Source of the DNA: Actinobacteria bacterium UBA4426
GTDB lineage: Bacteria > Actinomycetota > Actinomycetes > S36-B12
NCBI GenBank assembly: GCA_002390705.1
Contig: DGQA01000044.1
Coordinates: forward strand, 4,146-68,145
Length of the DNA: 64,000 nucleotides
Direction of reading: 5' to 3'
The notes under the pieces were generated by a model. The model saw only the letters and a program-made list of their open reading frames with translations, was not told the origin of the DNA and did no database searches. Numbering within the stretch: the stretch's first letter is position 1; every line of letters starts with the position of its first letter. The translations under genes and the position numbers were made by a program. This document shows positions 8,878-17,413 of this stretch, piece after piece.

Positions 8878-9441
8878 TCAACTAACTTCACTCTTGGTGT
8901 TTTTAGCGAAATGCACAAGGAACAAACCGAGACTTGCAAGAACTGTGTTGCGAAAAGCCGGGTCCGTTCCATTCCATTGCGAACTTGACCACATGTAGAA
9001 GAACTCCCCGCCAATAGTAAGGAATCCGAGGAAAAATAGGGCAAGAACCATAACGAAACCCAGACTGGCAATTCGTCGTCCAAGTTCTAAACTAGAACCC
9101 CTACCGAGTGCTCTCATCCACGTGAAGCCACCGACTAGTAAAGCAGTGGCAGTAGCTATTTCCCAGACAATCACACCGATATAAGCCAGGACCTGTAAAG
9201 GCTCACTGGTAACAGCTCTCCATGCCACGTTGGCGTTAGGACCATCTCCGAAGTTCACCGTATCCATGCTCAGAACGTGTTGTATGAACGGCCAGTTGGT
9301 GCCGGGGTCTGTGACGTTACCGAAAGCCACTAGCCCCACGTATGCGCCCATTATTAACGTGAACACGCCCGCCGCGAAAGGTAGCCCGCCCAGAAAATCT
9401 GCTGCTTTAGACCAACGCTGAGTCTCTCTACTGCCTGTCAT
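8878..9441 (-). CDS. DUF2165 family small integral membrane protein
   Basis: A 187 aa protein with four predicted membrane helices. The segment around NWPFIQHVLSMDTV is characteristic of DUF2165 proteins, whose biochemical role is unknown. ATG 9441 is supported by GGGAG at about 9446-9450. It runs in the same direction as the multicopper oxidase 152 bases downstream and may share its transcript, which would suggest a membrane partner in copper or redox handling. That link is inference from position only. Confidence 0.75.
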   Translation of the reverse strand: MTGSRETQRWSKAADFLGGLPFAAGVFTLIMGAYVGLVAFGNVTDPGTNWPFIQHVLSMDTVNFGDGPNANVAWRAVTSEPLQVLAYIGVIVWEIATATALLVGGFTWMRALGRGSSLELGRRIASLGFVMVLALFFLGFLTIGGEFFYMWSSSQWNGTDPAFRNTVLASLGLFLVHFAKNTKSEVS

Positions 9442-9799
9442 GGTGCTCCCTGTTTAATTGCGGCCAACGACTCAACAATTGTACGTTTTTACACACTTGC
9501 TTTCACCTGAATTCCACATTCACGCCCAGGCGATTCGCAGATGGTGCCCGAGGCTAATAGGTAAAGTGCGAAACCTGCAAAAACTAGACAAAGAAACTCC
9601 GCCAATAGTCGCATTCCTAGCGGGGGGCCAGCGTACTGATGCAAAATGTTACATCGCTCATGGCTTAGATCGCCGTACTTCGATTCATTCTTGGTCTTAT
9701 CGTGGCAAGTAGAGCTAAAAGCCACCACGGTGTTTTCAGCAAAATCTGACCTGCCCTACCGCGCACGTATCCGGACTTAGCTGGCAGATACCCCGGACC
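9442..9799. other. Gene-poor stretch between DUF2165 gene and ogt
   Basis: About 358 bases without a recognisable gene. Short open frames exist on both strands but carry no family motif. The only candidate is a 41-codon minus-strand frame (9489-9614) whose product has one hydrophobic helix (MRLLAEFLCLVFAGFALYLL) and two cysteines. An AGGA lies almost against its ATG, which is too close for a normal Shine-Dalgarno. I see no repeat, tRNA or strong terminator here. It may hold the promoter of the DUF2165/oxidase pair at its left end. Confidence 0.4.
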
Positions 9800-10264
9800 T
9801 TAATAGCCTTGGACGCCCTCGTGCACAAGTAGTTTCACCTTGGTGTCGACCCCGTAGCCGTACCCTCCAACTCCGTTACTGGCCACTACCCGGTGACACG
9901 GGATCACGATCACAATTTCATTACGCCCGCATGCAGTCCCCACGGCGCGAGCCGCACGCGAATAGCCTGAGCGTGCAGCAAGCTCACCATAAGTGTGTAC
10001 GGTGCCGGGAGGGATCTGGCGCATTGCGGCGTAGACCTTGGCATTAAATGCTGAGTTGGCATCAGGCACATCCAGTCCGTCGAAGGCATCAAGGACCCCC
10101 TCGTTGTATTGGGCGAATGCATCATGAATAAGTGAGCTTTTGCGGGCTGGGCCTTCAATATCCCTGGGGTCAAGCCTGGCAGAGATGATTTGCTGATCAC
10201 TTTCATCACAGACAAAATACACCAGACCAGCTGGGGATTTAGCTGTGCCGTGCCACACGTTCAC
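9800..10264 (-). CDS. ogt: Methylated-DNA--protein-cysteine methyltransferase
   Basis: Repairs O6-alkylguanine by moving the alkyl group to its own cysteine. The 154 aa protein has the invariant PCHRV active site with Cys123, preceded by the DNA-binding helix-turn-helix region (TYGELAARSGYSRAARAVGTA) with the arginine finger. The GTG start at 10264 lies 6 bases from the stop of aroG upstream, so the two are probably cotranscribed. A tyrosine/glycine-rich C-terminal end (GVGGYGYG) is typical of the family. Confidence 0.92.
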   Translation of the reverse strand: MNVWHGTAKSPAGLVYFVCDESDQQIISARLDPRDIEGPARKSSLIHDAFAQYNEGVLDAFDGLDVPDANSAFNAKVYAAMRQIPPGTVHTYGELAARSGYSRAARAVGTACGRNEIVIVIPCHRVVASNGVGGYGYGVDTKVKLLVHEGVQGY

Positions 10265-10270
10265 GGGTAC

Positions 10271-11593
10271 TTAGCTCTTAATCAGCATATCGGCAACCAT
10301 GAATGCAAGTTCCAAACTTTGCTCCCGGTTCAGACGCGGATCACACGCAGTTTCATAACGCTGGGAAAGGTCACCGTCTTCGACACCTGCAGTGCCGCCG
10401 ACACACTCGGTGACATCGTCTCCAGTGAGTTCGACGTGAATGCCACCTGGAAACGTTCCGGCCTCCCGGTGCACAGCAAAGTAGCCTTCAACTTCAGAGA
10501 CTACGTCGTCAAATAGACGCGTTTTGTAGCCACTGGCTGACTCGCGGGTATTACCGTGCATCGGATCACAGATCCAGACAACTGGCACACCACTTGCATC
10601 CACTTTCTGAACGATTGCGGGAAGTTTATCTCGCACCTGATCGGCGCCCATGCGCGTGATGAGTGACAGGCGGCCTGCGATGTTGTTCGGATTCAAAACT
10701 CGCGCGGCTTCAACAATGTCTTCGGGTGCTGCGGTGGGGCCGACCTTCATGCCGATTGGGTTGGAAATTGTTGACGCGAAATGCACGTGTGCGCCATCAA
10801 GTTGACGCGTGCGCTCCCCCACCCAAAGGAAGTGGCCGGACACGTCGTAGGGATTGCCTGTGCGTGAGTCGATGCGGGTCAATGCCCGCTCGTAATCCAT
10901 GGAAAGTGCTTCATGGGCTGCGTAGAACTCAACCCGCTGGAACTCGTCCGGGTCGGCGCCACATGCCTGCATAAACGCGAGCGCGCGATCAATGTCGCGG
11001 GCCATGAGTTCATACCGCTGACCGGCAAGTGAGTCACGCACGAAGTCCTGATTCCACGCATGAACTTGGCGTAGGTCAGCGAACCCGCCCATGGTGAAGG
11101 CGCGAACAAGATTGAGTGCAGATCCTGATGCGTGATAGGCCTGCAGCAGCCTTTGCGGATCAGGCCTGCGAGCACCTGCTTCAAACTCGAGTGAATTAAC
11201 CGCGTCGCCGAGGTAGGAAGTCATTTCGACACCATCACGGGTTTCAATTGTCTTGCTGCGCGGCTTAAAATACTGCCCGGCCAGCCGCCCCATTTTGACA
11301 ACAGGAAGCGACGCCGCGTAAGTCAAAATCACGGACATCTGCAAGACGGTTTGAAGGCGGGCTCGGATTGAGTCGGCAGTATTGGCTTCAAAAGTTTCAG
11401 CACAGTCGCCACCGGTAAGAACAAAGGCTTCCCCGCGGCCTGCGGCAGCCAGCCGGTCAGTGAGTTGATCGCACTCGCCAGCAAAAACCAATGGCGGCAT
11501 TTTGCGCAATTGGCTGAGCGATTCCTCGAGTGCAATCGGATCCGGCCACGGTGGCTGCTGAGCCGCTGCCAAATCGGGCCACTCAAGGGTCAT
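10271..11593 (-). CDS. aroG: Class II 3-deoxy-D-arabino-heptulosonate 7-phosphate synthase
   Basis: First enzyme of the shikimate pathway, joining phosphoenolpyruvate and erythrose 4-phosphate. Plant/actinobacterial type II features are clear: GGDCAETF with the metal-binding cysteine, the long conserved stretch beginning WVGERTRQLDGAHV, the KVGPT motif, and CDPMHGNT near the C terminus. I chose ATG 11593 (440 aa) because GAGG lies 6 bases upstream and the N terminus then aligns with the family's AAQQPPWPD region. ATG 11641 would add 16 residues. It is flanked by pfkA upstream and ogt downstream in the same direction, in the aroG position of the mycobacterial block. Confidence 0.93.
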   Translation of the reverse strand: MTLEWPDLAAAQQPPWPDPIALEESLSQLRKMPPLVFAGECDQLTDRLAAAGRGEAFVLTGGDCAETFEANTADSIRARLQTVLQMSVILTYAASLPVVKMGRLAGQYFKPRSKTIETRDGVEMTSYLGDAVNSLEFEAGARRPDPQRLLQAYHASGSALNLVRAFTMGGFADLRQVHAWNQDFVRDSLAGQRYELMARDIDRALAFMQACGADPDEFQRVEFYAAHEALSMDYERALTRIDSRTGNPYDVSGHFLWVGERTRQLDGAHVHFASTISNPIGMKVGPTAAPEDIVEAARVLNPNNIAGRLSLITRMGADQVRDKLPAIVQKVDASGVPVVWICDPMHGNTRESASGYKTRLFDDVVSEVEGYFAVHREAGTFPGGIHVELTGDDVTECVGGTAGVEDGDLSQRYETACDPRLNREQSLELAFMVADMLIKS

Positions 11594-11663
11594 AGGAGCC
11601 TCGACGCGACCGCGAGTCTGTCCAGCTTGCGGGGAATTCATGCGCTCAGCGTAGGGGGTTGGC

Positions 11664-12689
11664 TTAGCCAAAGAACGCGGTGGCTTCGCGGTAGCGTTCA
11701 ATTGGCACGGTCTTAAGGGTTCCGGTTGCTTCCTGTAGCGGCACGCGCACAATATCCGTGCCACGAAGACCCACCATCGTTCCCCACGCACGATCTTTGA
11801 CCGATTCAATTGCATTAAGGCCAAACCTCGTTGCGAGCACTCGGTCAAATGCTGTGGGGCTGCCGCCGCGCTGAACATGGCCCAAAACCGTTGTGCGGGC
11901 CTCGTGGCCGGTGTGTGCTTCTAGCGCTCCGGCTAGCCACTCGCCAATCCCGGAAAGCTTGACGTGGCCAAATGCGTCCAAAGTGGTGTCCTTCGTGATC
12001 AAATTGCCGTCCTTTGGGAGGGCTCCTTCAGCCACACAAATAATCGGGGCGTAATTGGTTTCAAACCGGGAATTGACCCAACCAACCACCTCATCCATGT
12101 CAAAAGGCACTTCCGGGATCAGGATCGCGTTAGCGCCACCGGCCATACCCGAATGCAATGCAATCCAGCCAGCATGCCGACCCATGACTTCACAAATTAA
12201 AATGCGGTGATGTGACTCGGCAGTTGTGTGCAATCGATCCATTGCTTCGGTCGCAATGGTCACCGCAGTATCGAACCCAAACGTGTAGTCGGTTCCGCTC
12301 AAGTCGTTATCAATTGTTTTAGGCACACCAACAACGGGGAATCCCAATTGCGTCAACGCTGTTGCAACGCCGAGAGTGTCCTCCCCGCCAATTGCGATTA
12401 GTGCGTCCACTCCCAGATCGGCTAGATTGGCGGTGATCTTCTCCACCCCGCCGTCAACCTTGATCGGGTTGGTGCGTGAGGAACCCAAAATCGTGCCACC
12501 TCGGGGCAGGACCCCACGGACCGTATCAATGTCCAGGTCCATGGTGAGCCCTTCGAGGGGGCCCTTCCAGCCATCCCGAAAACCGACAAACTCAAAGCCA
12601 TAATCGGCGACCCCGCGCCGCACCACGGCGCGAATTACCGCGTTCAGACCTGGGCAGTCTCCGCCACCTGTAAGAACTCCAACGCGCAT
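11664..12689 (-). CDS. Phosphofructokinase, predicted pyrophosphate-dependent
   Basis: Phosphorylates fructose 6-phosphate in glycolysis. The 341 aa protein follows E. coli PfkA numbering with no offset in the N-terminal half. The donor-specificity residues are Asp104 (in GGEDT, 101-105) and Lys124 (in VPKTIDND, 122-129). In this family Asp104 plus Lys124 marks pyrophosphate enzymes, whereas ATP enzymes have Gly104. A reversible PPi-PFK, as in Amycolatopsis methanolica, is therefore predicted. The catalytic TIDND aspartates and MGRHAGW are present. ATG 12689 has AAAGG about 8 bases upstream. It is divergent from glpK and followed closely by aroG. Confidence 0.9.
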   Translation of the reverse strand: MRVGVLTGGGDCPGLNAVIRAVVRRGVADYGFEFVGFRDGWKGPLEGLTMDLDIDTVRGVLPRGGTILGSSRTNPIKVDGGVEKITANLADLGVDALIAIGGEDTLGVATALTQLGFPVVGVPKTIDNDLSGTDYTFGFDTAVTIATEAMDRLHTTAESHHRILICEVMGRHAGWIALHSGMAGGANAILIPEVPFDMDEVVGWVNSRFETNYAPIICVAEGALPKDGNLITKDTTLDAFGHVKLSGIGEWLAGALEAHTGHEARTTVLGHVQRGGSPTAFDRVLATRFGLNAIESVKDRAWGTMVGLRGTDIVRVPLQEATGTLKTVPIERYREATAFFG

Positions 12690-12745
12690 CTACAACACCT
12701 TTCACTTTTTGCACCCGTTGCACCGGGTTCATCTCCTGGGACTTT

Positions 12746-12764
12746 GTGATGTAAACGCTATCAC
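12746..12764. promoter_or_regulatory. Imperfect palindrome in the pfk-glpK divergent promoter region
   Basis: GTGAT and ATCAC flank a 9-base centre that contains TAAACGCTA, in the 102-base gap between two divergent sugar/glycerol metabolism genes. The TAAACG core resembles LacI-family operators. The spacing does not fit a CRP site. This is a candidate operator by shape and place only; no regulator gene is adjacent. Confidence 0.3.
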
Positions 12765-12791
12765 GCTGCCTTTGCCGGTATTCTCGGTTCC

Positions 12792-14315
12792 GTGCCAAGC
12801 TCAGATCGAATTCTCACCATTGACGCGGGAACAACTGGAATCACCGCTTTACTGGTGTCCCAGCACGGATTGATTACCGCCAAGGGCTATCAAGAGTTCC
12901 CCCAGCACTTCCCGCAGGAAGGATGGGTTGAGCACGATTTGGGTGAAATGTGGAATTCCACCCGTGAAGCCACCGCCCTTGCATTGGCCGCGCACCGGGC
13001 AGAACATGGCAGCCCGGCTCAGATTGTTGCAGTAGGCATAACGAATCAGCGTGAGACCGCATGTTTTTGGGACCGGGAAACACTGGGTTCCCCTCGGCGG
13101 GCCATAGTGTGGCAGGACCGACGCAGCGCGGGAATCTGTCGGCGGCTAATCGACACTGGAATCGAACCCCGTGTCCGCGAGCTCACCGGCTTGCGCCTTG
13201 ACCCCTACTTCACGGCGACAAAGTTGATGTGGGTAAGAGAGAATGACCCGCACACTTGGGCGCAAGTTGTATCGGGACGGGTTGCGATCGGAACCGTGGA
13301 CTCCTATTTGATCGCCCGCATGACGCGCGGACTTGAACACCTCACCGATCATACGAATGCTTCACGCACCCTTCTCTACGACATGAGTGCTGGCACATGG
13401 AATCGCGAGTTACTCGAACTTTTTGGCGTACCCGAGGAAGCGCTACCGAAGATCGTTGCATCCTATGGAACGGTTGCTCGTACCGATCCGGATGTATTTC
13501 TCGGCCTTGATGTGCCGATCAGCGGGATCGCGGGAGACCAACAGGCCGCACTTATTGGTCATGCGGGATTTAGTGCCGATAGCGTCAAATGCACCTATGG
13601 AACTGGTTCATTTTTACTGTTACACACTGGGGAAAAAATCATCCATTCCGCACACGGTCTGCTCACCACAGTTGCGCTGGCCCACCCAAACCAGGCTAAG
13701 CCGGACGCTAGTGCGCGTAGAGACTTTGCAATCGAGGGCTCTATTTTCGTCACAGGTGCCGCGGTTCAATGGCTGAGGGACGGGCTTGGAATAATTCAAG
13801 ATTCCTCAGAAGTCGAAGAACTGGCCCGAAGTGTTCCCGATTCTGGTGGGGTGGTTTTCGTCCCTGCACTGACCGGCCTTGGCGCACCAGACTGGGATCC
13901 CCACGCGCGAGGACTCATCATCGGAATAAGCCGCGGAACAACCGCTGCACATATTGCACGGGCAACACTTGAGGCAATTGCACTTGAAGTCCGCGACGTC
14001 GTTGATCTGATGACCCAAGAAACCGGTGCCGCACTCCCTTATCTCGCGATTGATGGCGGGGCTTCACTCAATGATTTGCTATGCCAGCTTCAAGCCGATC
14101 TCACGCAATTGCCTATCAAAAGATCAGAACAGGTGGAAACCACCGGACTTGGTGCAGCCTTCCTGGCTGGACTCGGTACTGGATTTTGGAAAAATACCGA
14201 AGAGATCTCACGCTTGACCCGAATCTCTGGCGAATTCGTGCCCGAGGCCAATCGTGAAGACCTCTATCTTCGCTGGCGCACGGCCGTCTCCCGGTCGCTC
14301 AACTGGGCGCAATGA
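12792..14315 (+). CDS. glpK: Glycerol kinase
   Basis: FGGY-family kinase making sn-glycerol 3-phosphate from glycerol and ATP. The 507 aa length, the N-terminal phosphate motif DAGTTGITALLV, the GITNQRET segment, GIAGDQQAALIGH and the adenosine motif ALTGLGAPDWDPHARG are all typical of GlpK. The GTG at 12792 is the first start after the divergent promoter region; the Shine-Dalgarno is weak. No glpF or glpD is adjacent, so glycerol uptake and the next oxidation step must be encoded elsewhere. Confidence 0.9.
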   Translation: MPSSDRILTIDAGTTGITALLVSQHGLITAKGYQEFPQHFPQEGWVEHDLGEMWNSTREATALALAAHRAEHGSPAQIVAVGITNQRETACFWDRETLGSPRRAIVWQDRRSAGICRRLIDTGIEPRVRELTGLRLDPYFTATKLMWVRENDPHTWAQVVSGRVAIGTVDSYLIARMTRGLEHLTDHTNASRTLLYDMSAGTWNRELLELFGVPEEALPKIVASYGTVARTDPDVFLGLDVPISGIAGDQQAALIGHAGFSADSVKCTYGTGSFLLLHTGEKIIHSAHGLLTTVALAHPNQAKPDASARRDFAIEGSIFVTGAAVQWLRDGLGIIQDSSEVEELARSVPDSGGVVFVPALTGLGAPDWDPHARGLIIGISRGTTAAHIARATLEAIALEVRDVVDLMTQETGAALPYLAIDGGASLNDLLCQLQADLTQLPIKRSEQVETTGLGAAFLAGLGTGFWKNTEEISRLTRISGEFVPEANREDLYLRWRTAVSRSLNWAQ

Positions 14316-14340
14316 ACTAGGCGCAATGAACTAGGCGCAA
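14306..14340. repeat. Short tandem repeat, 14-base unit, across the glpK stop
   Basis: The unit GGCGCAATGAACTA occurs twice in full (14306-14319 and 14320-14333) and then in part (14334-14340). The first copy contains the last codons and TGA stop of glpK, so the repeat duplicates the end of the gene. It looks like recent replication slippage. Confidence 0.85.
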
Positions 14341-14345
14341 ACAAC

Positions 14346-15059
14346 TCAGCTCAACGAACTAGCAGCGTCGGCCAGCTCACCTTGAGAAATTAGCTCTTTA
14401 GCCCGCGTCGCGTACATGTCGACATACTCTTGACCTGACAATGTCATGAGTTCATACATGACTTCATCGGTAACCGAACGCAACACAAATCGATCATCTT
14501 CTAATCCTTCATAACGGCTGAAGTCCAGTGGCTTCCCAATCCGGATTCCCACCCGCATAAGTCGCGGTCGCAACTTTCCCGGGGGCTGAATTTCATAAGT
14601 GTTGATCATGGCCACAGGAATAATCGGTGCATGTGCTTCCAGTGCCATTCGGGCAAGGCCAGTCTTCCCTCGGTAAAGGATTCCGTTAGGTGAACGTGTG
14701 CCTTCCGGGTAAATCCCCAAAACATTTCCCGCGTTCAACACTTCAAGTGCCGTAAGGATCGCAGCCTCAGACGCCCGGCCCCCAGAGCGATCAACTGGTA
14801 ACTGACCGACACCGCGCATGAACAGCCTGGTGGAGTAGCCCTTGATTCCTTTTCCATTGAAATAGTCACTCTTGGCCAAATATGCCATGGGTCGTTTTAC
14901 TGGCAACGCTAGATAGAAAGAGTCAGAAAAGCTCAAATGATTACTCGCCAAAATCATCCCACCGGATTCGGGCATATTTTCTTGGCCCTCAACCCAGGGG
15001 CGGAAAAGGACCTTGAGCCACGGGCCGAGAATGATTGTCTTAATAATCCAGTACAGCAC
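14346..15059 (-). CDS. 1-acyl-sn-glycerol-3-phosphate acyltransferase (PlsC family)
   Basis: Membrane acyltransferase of phospholipid synthesis. The 237 aa product has an N-terminal hydrophobic helix, the catalytic NHxxxxD box (His41, Asp46) and the phosphate-binding PEGTRS box (118-123). The GTG start at 15059 is supported by a strong GGAGG just upstream. It corresponds to the Rv2182c position of the conserved block. The acyl acceptor may be lysophosphatidate or another lysolipid, since several PlsC paralogues usually occur per actinobacterial genome. It converges with glpK. Confidence 0.88.
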   Translation of the reverse strand: MLYWIIKTIILGPWLKVLFRPWVEGQENMPESGGMILASNHLSFSDSFYLALPVKRPMAYLAKSDYFNGKGIKGYSTRLFMRGVGQLPVDRSGGRASEAAILTALEVLNAGNVLGIYPEGTRSPNGILYRGKTGLARMALEAHAPIIPVAMINTYEIQPPGKLRPRLMRVGIRIGKPLDFSRYEGLEDDRFVLRSVTDEVMYELMTLSGQEYVDMYATRAKELISQGELADAASSLS

Positions 15060-15140
15060 GTGCCAGTCCTCCTCCCGATCGCAAATATTCCACCGAAGCC
15101 TAAGGCCAGCGCCAAGCTCGAAAATTTGGTGGTCCTTAGT

Positions 15141-15159
15141 CGCCTACTGATCATAGGCG
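15141..15159. promoter_or_regulatory. Inverted repeat upstream of the esterase gene
   Basis: CGCCTA and TAGGCG flank the 7-base centre CTGATCA, about 46 bases before the esterase ATG and 80 bases before the PlsC-like GTG on the other strand. It could be an operator for either divergent gene or a small hairpin. No regulator is known. Confidence 0.25.
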
Positions 15160-15204
15160 TACGCTCTGGTATGAATTAGCAATCGAACGAATCAGGAGGT
15201 CGTA

Positions 15205-15984
15205 ATGCCACTGGCTCACGGGGCTCAACCTTGGAGTTTTGACTCACAGGGCCCAGACGCTCACATTGGTGTGCTCATGATTCACGGGTTCACCGGATCC
15301 CCCGCCTCGATGACCCCGTGGGGTAAGTCGCTCAGCACATACGGGTGGTCAATTCGAGTGCCACGGCTTCCCGGACACGGCTCCCGTTGGCAAGACATGA
15401 ACCTCACCACTTGGGAAGACTGGTACGCCGAAGTTGAACGAAATTTGCGAGAACTCCAGGCCACGTGCGATCAAGTGTTTATTTGTGGCCTATCCATGGG
15501 AGGTTCGCTGGCCCTGCGGCTCGCCCAACAGCACGGTGAGGAAATTTCCGGCCTCGTGTTAGTCAACCCTGCCGTTCACTCCGAACGTCCCGAACGGCAC
15601 CTACTCCCGATTATTTCTAAGATGATTAAGGCGTTCCCCGGAATTTCCAACGATATTGCTAAGCCCGGACAAGACGAAGTGGGCTACACCAAGATTCCCC
15701 TGAGAGCAGCCCACTCACTTGCGCAATTGTGGAAAAACATCAAAGCTGACATCGCAGAGGTGACCCAGCCCGTACTGCTGTTTCGTAGCCTGGCTGACCA
15801 CGTTGTCGAAGCATCAAATGCGCAATGGATCCTTGACCATGTGTCCAGCACCGACAAGGAAGAGGTGCTCCTTGAAAATTCCTTCCACGTTGCGACGCTC
15901 GATTACGACGCCGAAATCATTGAAACCATCAGCGCCGACTTCATTAAGGGTCGCATCACAGTTAAGCCGGATCTCACGTCATGA
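15205..15984 (+). CDS. Alpha/beta hydrolase, Est30-like carboxylesterase
   Basis: Soluble serine hydrolase probably acting on short-chain or monoacylglycerol esters. The 259 aa product has the oxyanion-hole HGFTGSP motif (27-33), the nucleophile elbow GLSMGG with Ser97, a later acid in SLADHVV and the catalytic histidine in SFHVATLD. An AGGAGGT at 15194-15200 precedes ATG 15205. It overlaps the next gene by 4 bases (ATGA) and lies beside a PlsC-like acyltransferase, so a lipid-related role is plausible but inferred. Confidence 0.85.
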   Translation: MPLAHGAQPWSFDSQGPDAHIGVLMIHGFTGSPASMTPWGKSLSTYGWSIRVPRLPGHGSRWQDMNLTTWEDWYAEVERNLRELQATCDQVFICGLSMGGSLALRLAQQHGEEISGLVLVNPAVHSERPERHLLPIISKMIKAFPGISNDIAKPGQDEVGYTKIPLRAAHSLAQLWKNIKADIAEVTQPVLLFRSLADHVVEASNAQWILDHVSSTDKEEVLLENSFHVATLDYDAEIIETISADFIKGRITVKPDLTS

Positions 15985-16412
15985 CAATTACTCCACCGGA
16001 CCCAGAACCGGACCCAGAAGACGCGCAGGAGCCTGAAGGAAAGGACGCAGCTTGGGAATCAATTGTTGCCGATCTCAGTGGGCAAATCGATTTGGGACCC
16101 CACTTCCGAAATGAACCACCCCCACAAGAGCTCCTGCCCCCACCTGACTACATCGACGAGTACTTTGACGAGGGATACGAGCCTCCCGAAGCCCCGCCGC
16201 TTCGGGTTCCCACCGATGCAATTGCTCGCTTCGCGTGGGCCGGGGCTCTCGGTGGCCCAATAGTGATGCTCCTGGGTTACCTCTTCGGCCTTGGTGGAGT
16301 AATTTCAACCGCGGGTTTGGTCGCGACAATTGGAGGATTTGCTTTCTTGATTTCGCGCCGAGACGAACACATTCCACCCGGCGAAGACTTTGGCGATGGC
16401 GCTGTCGTCTAA
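15981..16412 (+). CDS. Conserved hypothetical, acidic proline-rich N terminus and two C-terminal membrane helices
   Basis: Product of 143 aa. Residues 1-75 are rich in Pro, Glu and Asp and probably disordered. Residues about 83-125 hold two hydrophobic helices rich in glycine. Similar proteins with a Pro/Glu-rich head and two helices are common in Actinobacteria next to hydrolase genes, but I know no function. Its ATG overlaps the esterase TGA, indicating coupled expression. Its stop overlaps by 3 bases the end of the convergent ROK kinase gene. Confidence 0.65.
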   Translation: MTITPPDPEPDPEDAQEPEGKDAAWESIVADLSGQIDLGPHFRNEPPPQELLPPPDYIDEYFDEGYEPPEAPPLRVPTDAIARFAWAGALGGPIVMLLGYLFGLGGVISTAGLVATIGGFAFLISRRDEHIPPGEDFGDGAVV

Positions 16413-17386
16413 TTTTCTGATGAGAATTTGAGGCGGGCAAGATCTGCTGCACCCACAATTCCAGCCTTATTTCCTAACTCGGCAACGCGAATTTCGGGAA
16501 TCGGCCGGTACTGCTTACCAATTATTCGGTCGGCGAGAGATGCTCGGGCACTGGGCAAAAAGAATTCGCTGGCTTCACTCGCTCCACCACCGATCACAAA
16601 TATTTGCGGATCCAGAATCGCACTCAGACTGGCCAGCCCCCGGCCAAGCCACTCCCCAAGTCGATCCAAGACTTCAATTGCAACCGGGTCACCTGACTGC
16701 GCGGCATGAGTCACGTGTTCGCCTTGAACTCCTTCAGGGGTTCCGTCACCGAGGGACAACAGCACCTGAGCATCAAAAAGTCTTTCAGTTGCCATGGCGC
16801 GCGCATCTCGTACCAGCGCATTGCCGCTTGCGTACTGCTCCCAGCAACCCTTACGCCCACAGCCGCATAGACGCCCGTTCGCGACGGCGCCCATATGACC
16901 AATTTCACCGGCTGCTCCATGTGAGCCACGAAAGAGCTCACCGCCGAGTACAACTCCCCCGCCAATCCCGGTACCAATCGTCACCGCGACAACGTCGCGG
17001 AAGCCCTCTCCACCGCCAAAGCGCGCTTCCCCCCAGGCTGCGGCATTTCCATCATTTTCGACACGTACGGGCAAGCCAGTTGAATTGTCCAAAAGTGTCG
17101 CCACCGGGACGTCGGCCCACTGCAGATTGGGTGCATACAAAACTGTGGTGCTGCCCGCATCAACTGGACCGGCCACCCCAACGCCGATTCCGATAATTTC
17201 GTCGTCCACCTGGGAAATCGTTTCAGTGATCACCTGGGAGACAACTTCCAAGACACCGGACGCATCTGCGCGCGGGGTCTTCTTCCGCACCTTTGCCAAG
17301 ATCTCACCCTGCTCATTGACGATCCCAGCCAGAATCTTGGTGCCCCCGATGTCGACCCCAACGCTGATTCCCACGGGCGTAACCAT
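16409..17386 (-). CDS. glk: ROK-family glucokinase
   Basis: ATP-dependent (possibly polyphosphate-using) glucose kinase. The 325 aa protein has the phosphate motif DIGGTKILAGI near the N terminus, the sugar-binding ENDGNAAAWGE, the GTGIGGG loop and the zinc/structural ROK signature with GHMGAVANGRLCGCGRKG and CWEQYASG. Both cysteine pairs are intact and no helix-turn-helix domain is present, so it is an enzyme rather than a NagC-type repressor. In Streptomyces the equivalent glucokinase gene is also near ArsA-like and SRPBCC genes. Last gene of a minus-strand run starting at 20224. Confidence 0.88.
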   Translation of the reverse strand: MVTPVGISVGVDIGGTKILAGIVNEQGEILAKVRKKTPRADASGVLEVVSQVITETISQVDDEIIGIGVGVAGPVDAGSTTVLYAPNLQWADVPVATLLDNSTGLPVRVENDGNAAAWGEARFGGGEGFRDVVAVTIGTGIGGGVVLGGELFRGSHGAAGEIGHMGAVANGRLCGCGRKGCWEQYASGNALVRDARAMATERLFDAQVLLSLGDGTPEGVQGEHVTHAAQSGDPVAIEVLDRLGEWLGRGLASLSAILDPQIFVIGGGASEASEFFLPSARASLADRIIGKQYRPIPEIRVAELGNKAGIVGAADLARLKFSSEN

Positions 17387-17413
17387 AGCGACGGCAACAA
17401 CGGCGAACCTCTC

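Noticed and set aside
9489..9614. 41-codon membrane protein gene on the minus strand
   Set aside because: The hydrophobic stretch is attractive, but the ribosome-binding site is too close to the ATG and no family is recognised. It is mentioned only within the gap entry.
12745..12765. CRP-type site TGTGA-TCAC between pfk and glpK
   Set aside because: The spacer is 11 bases instead of 6. It is kept only as a generic palindrome.
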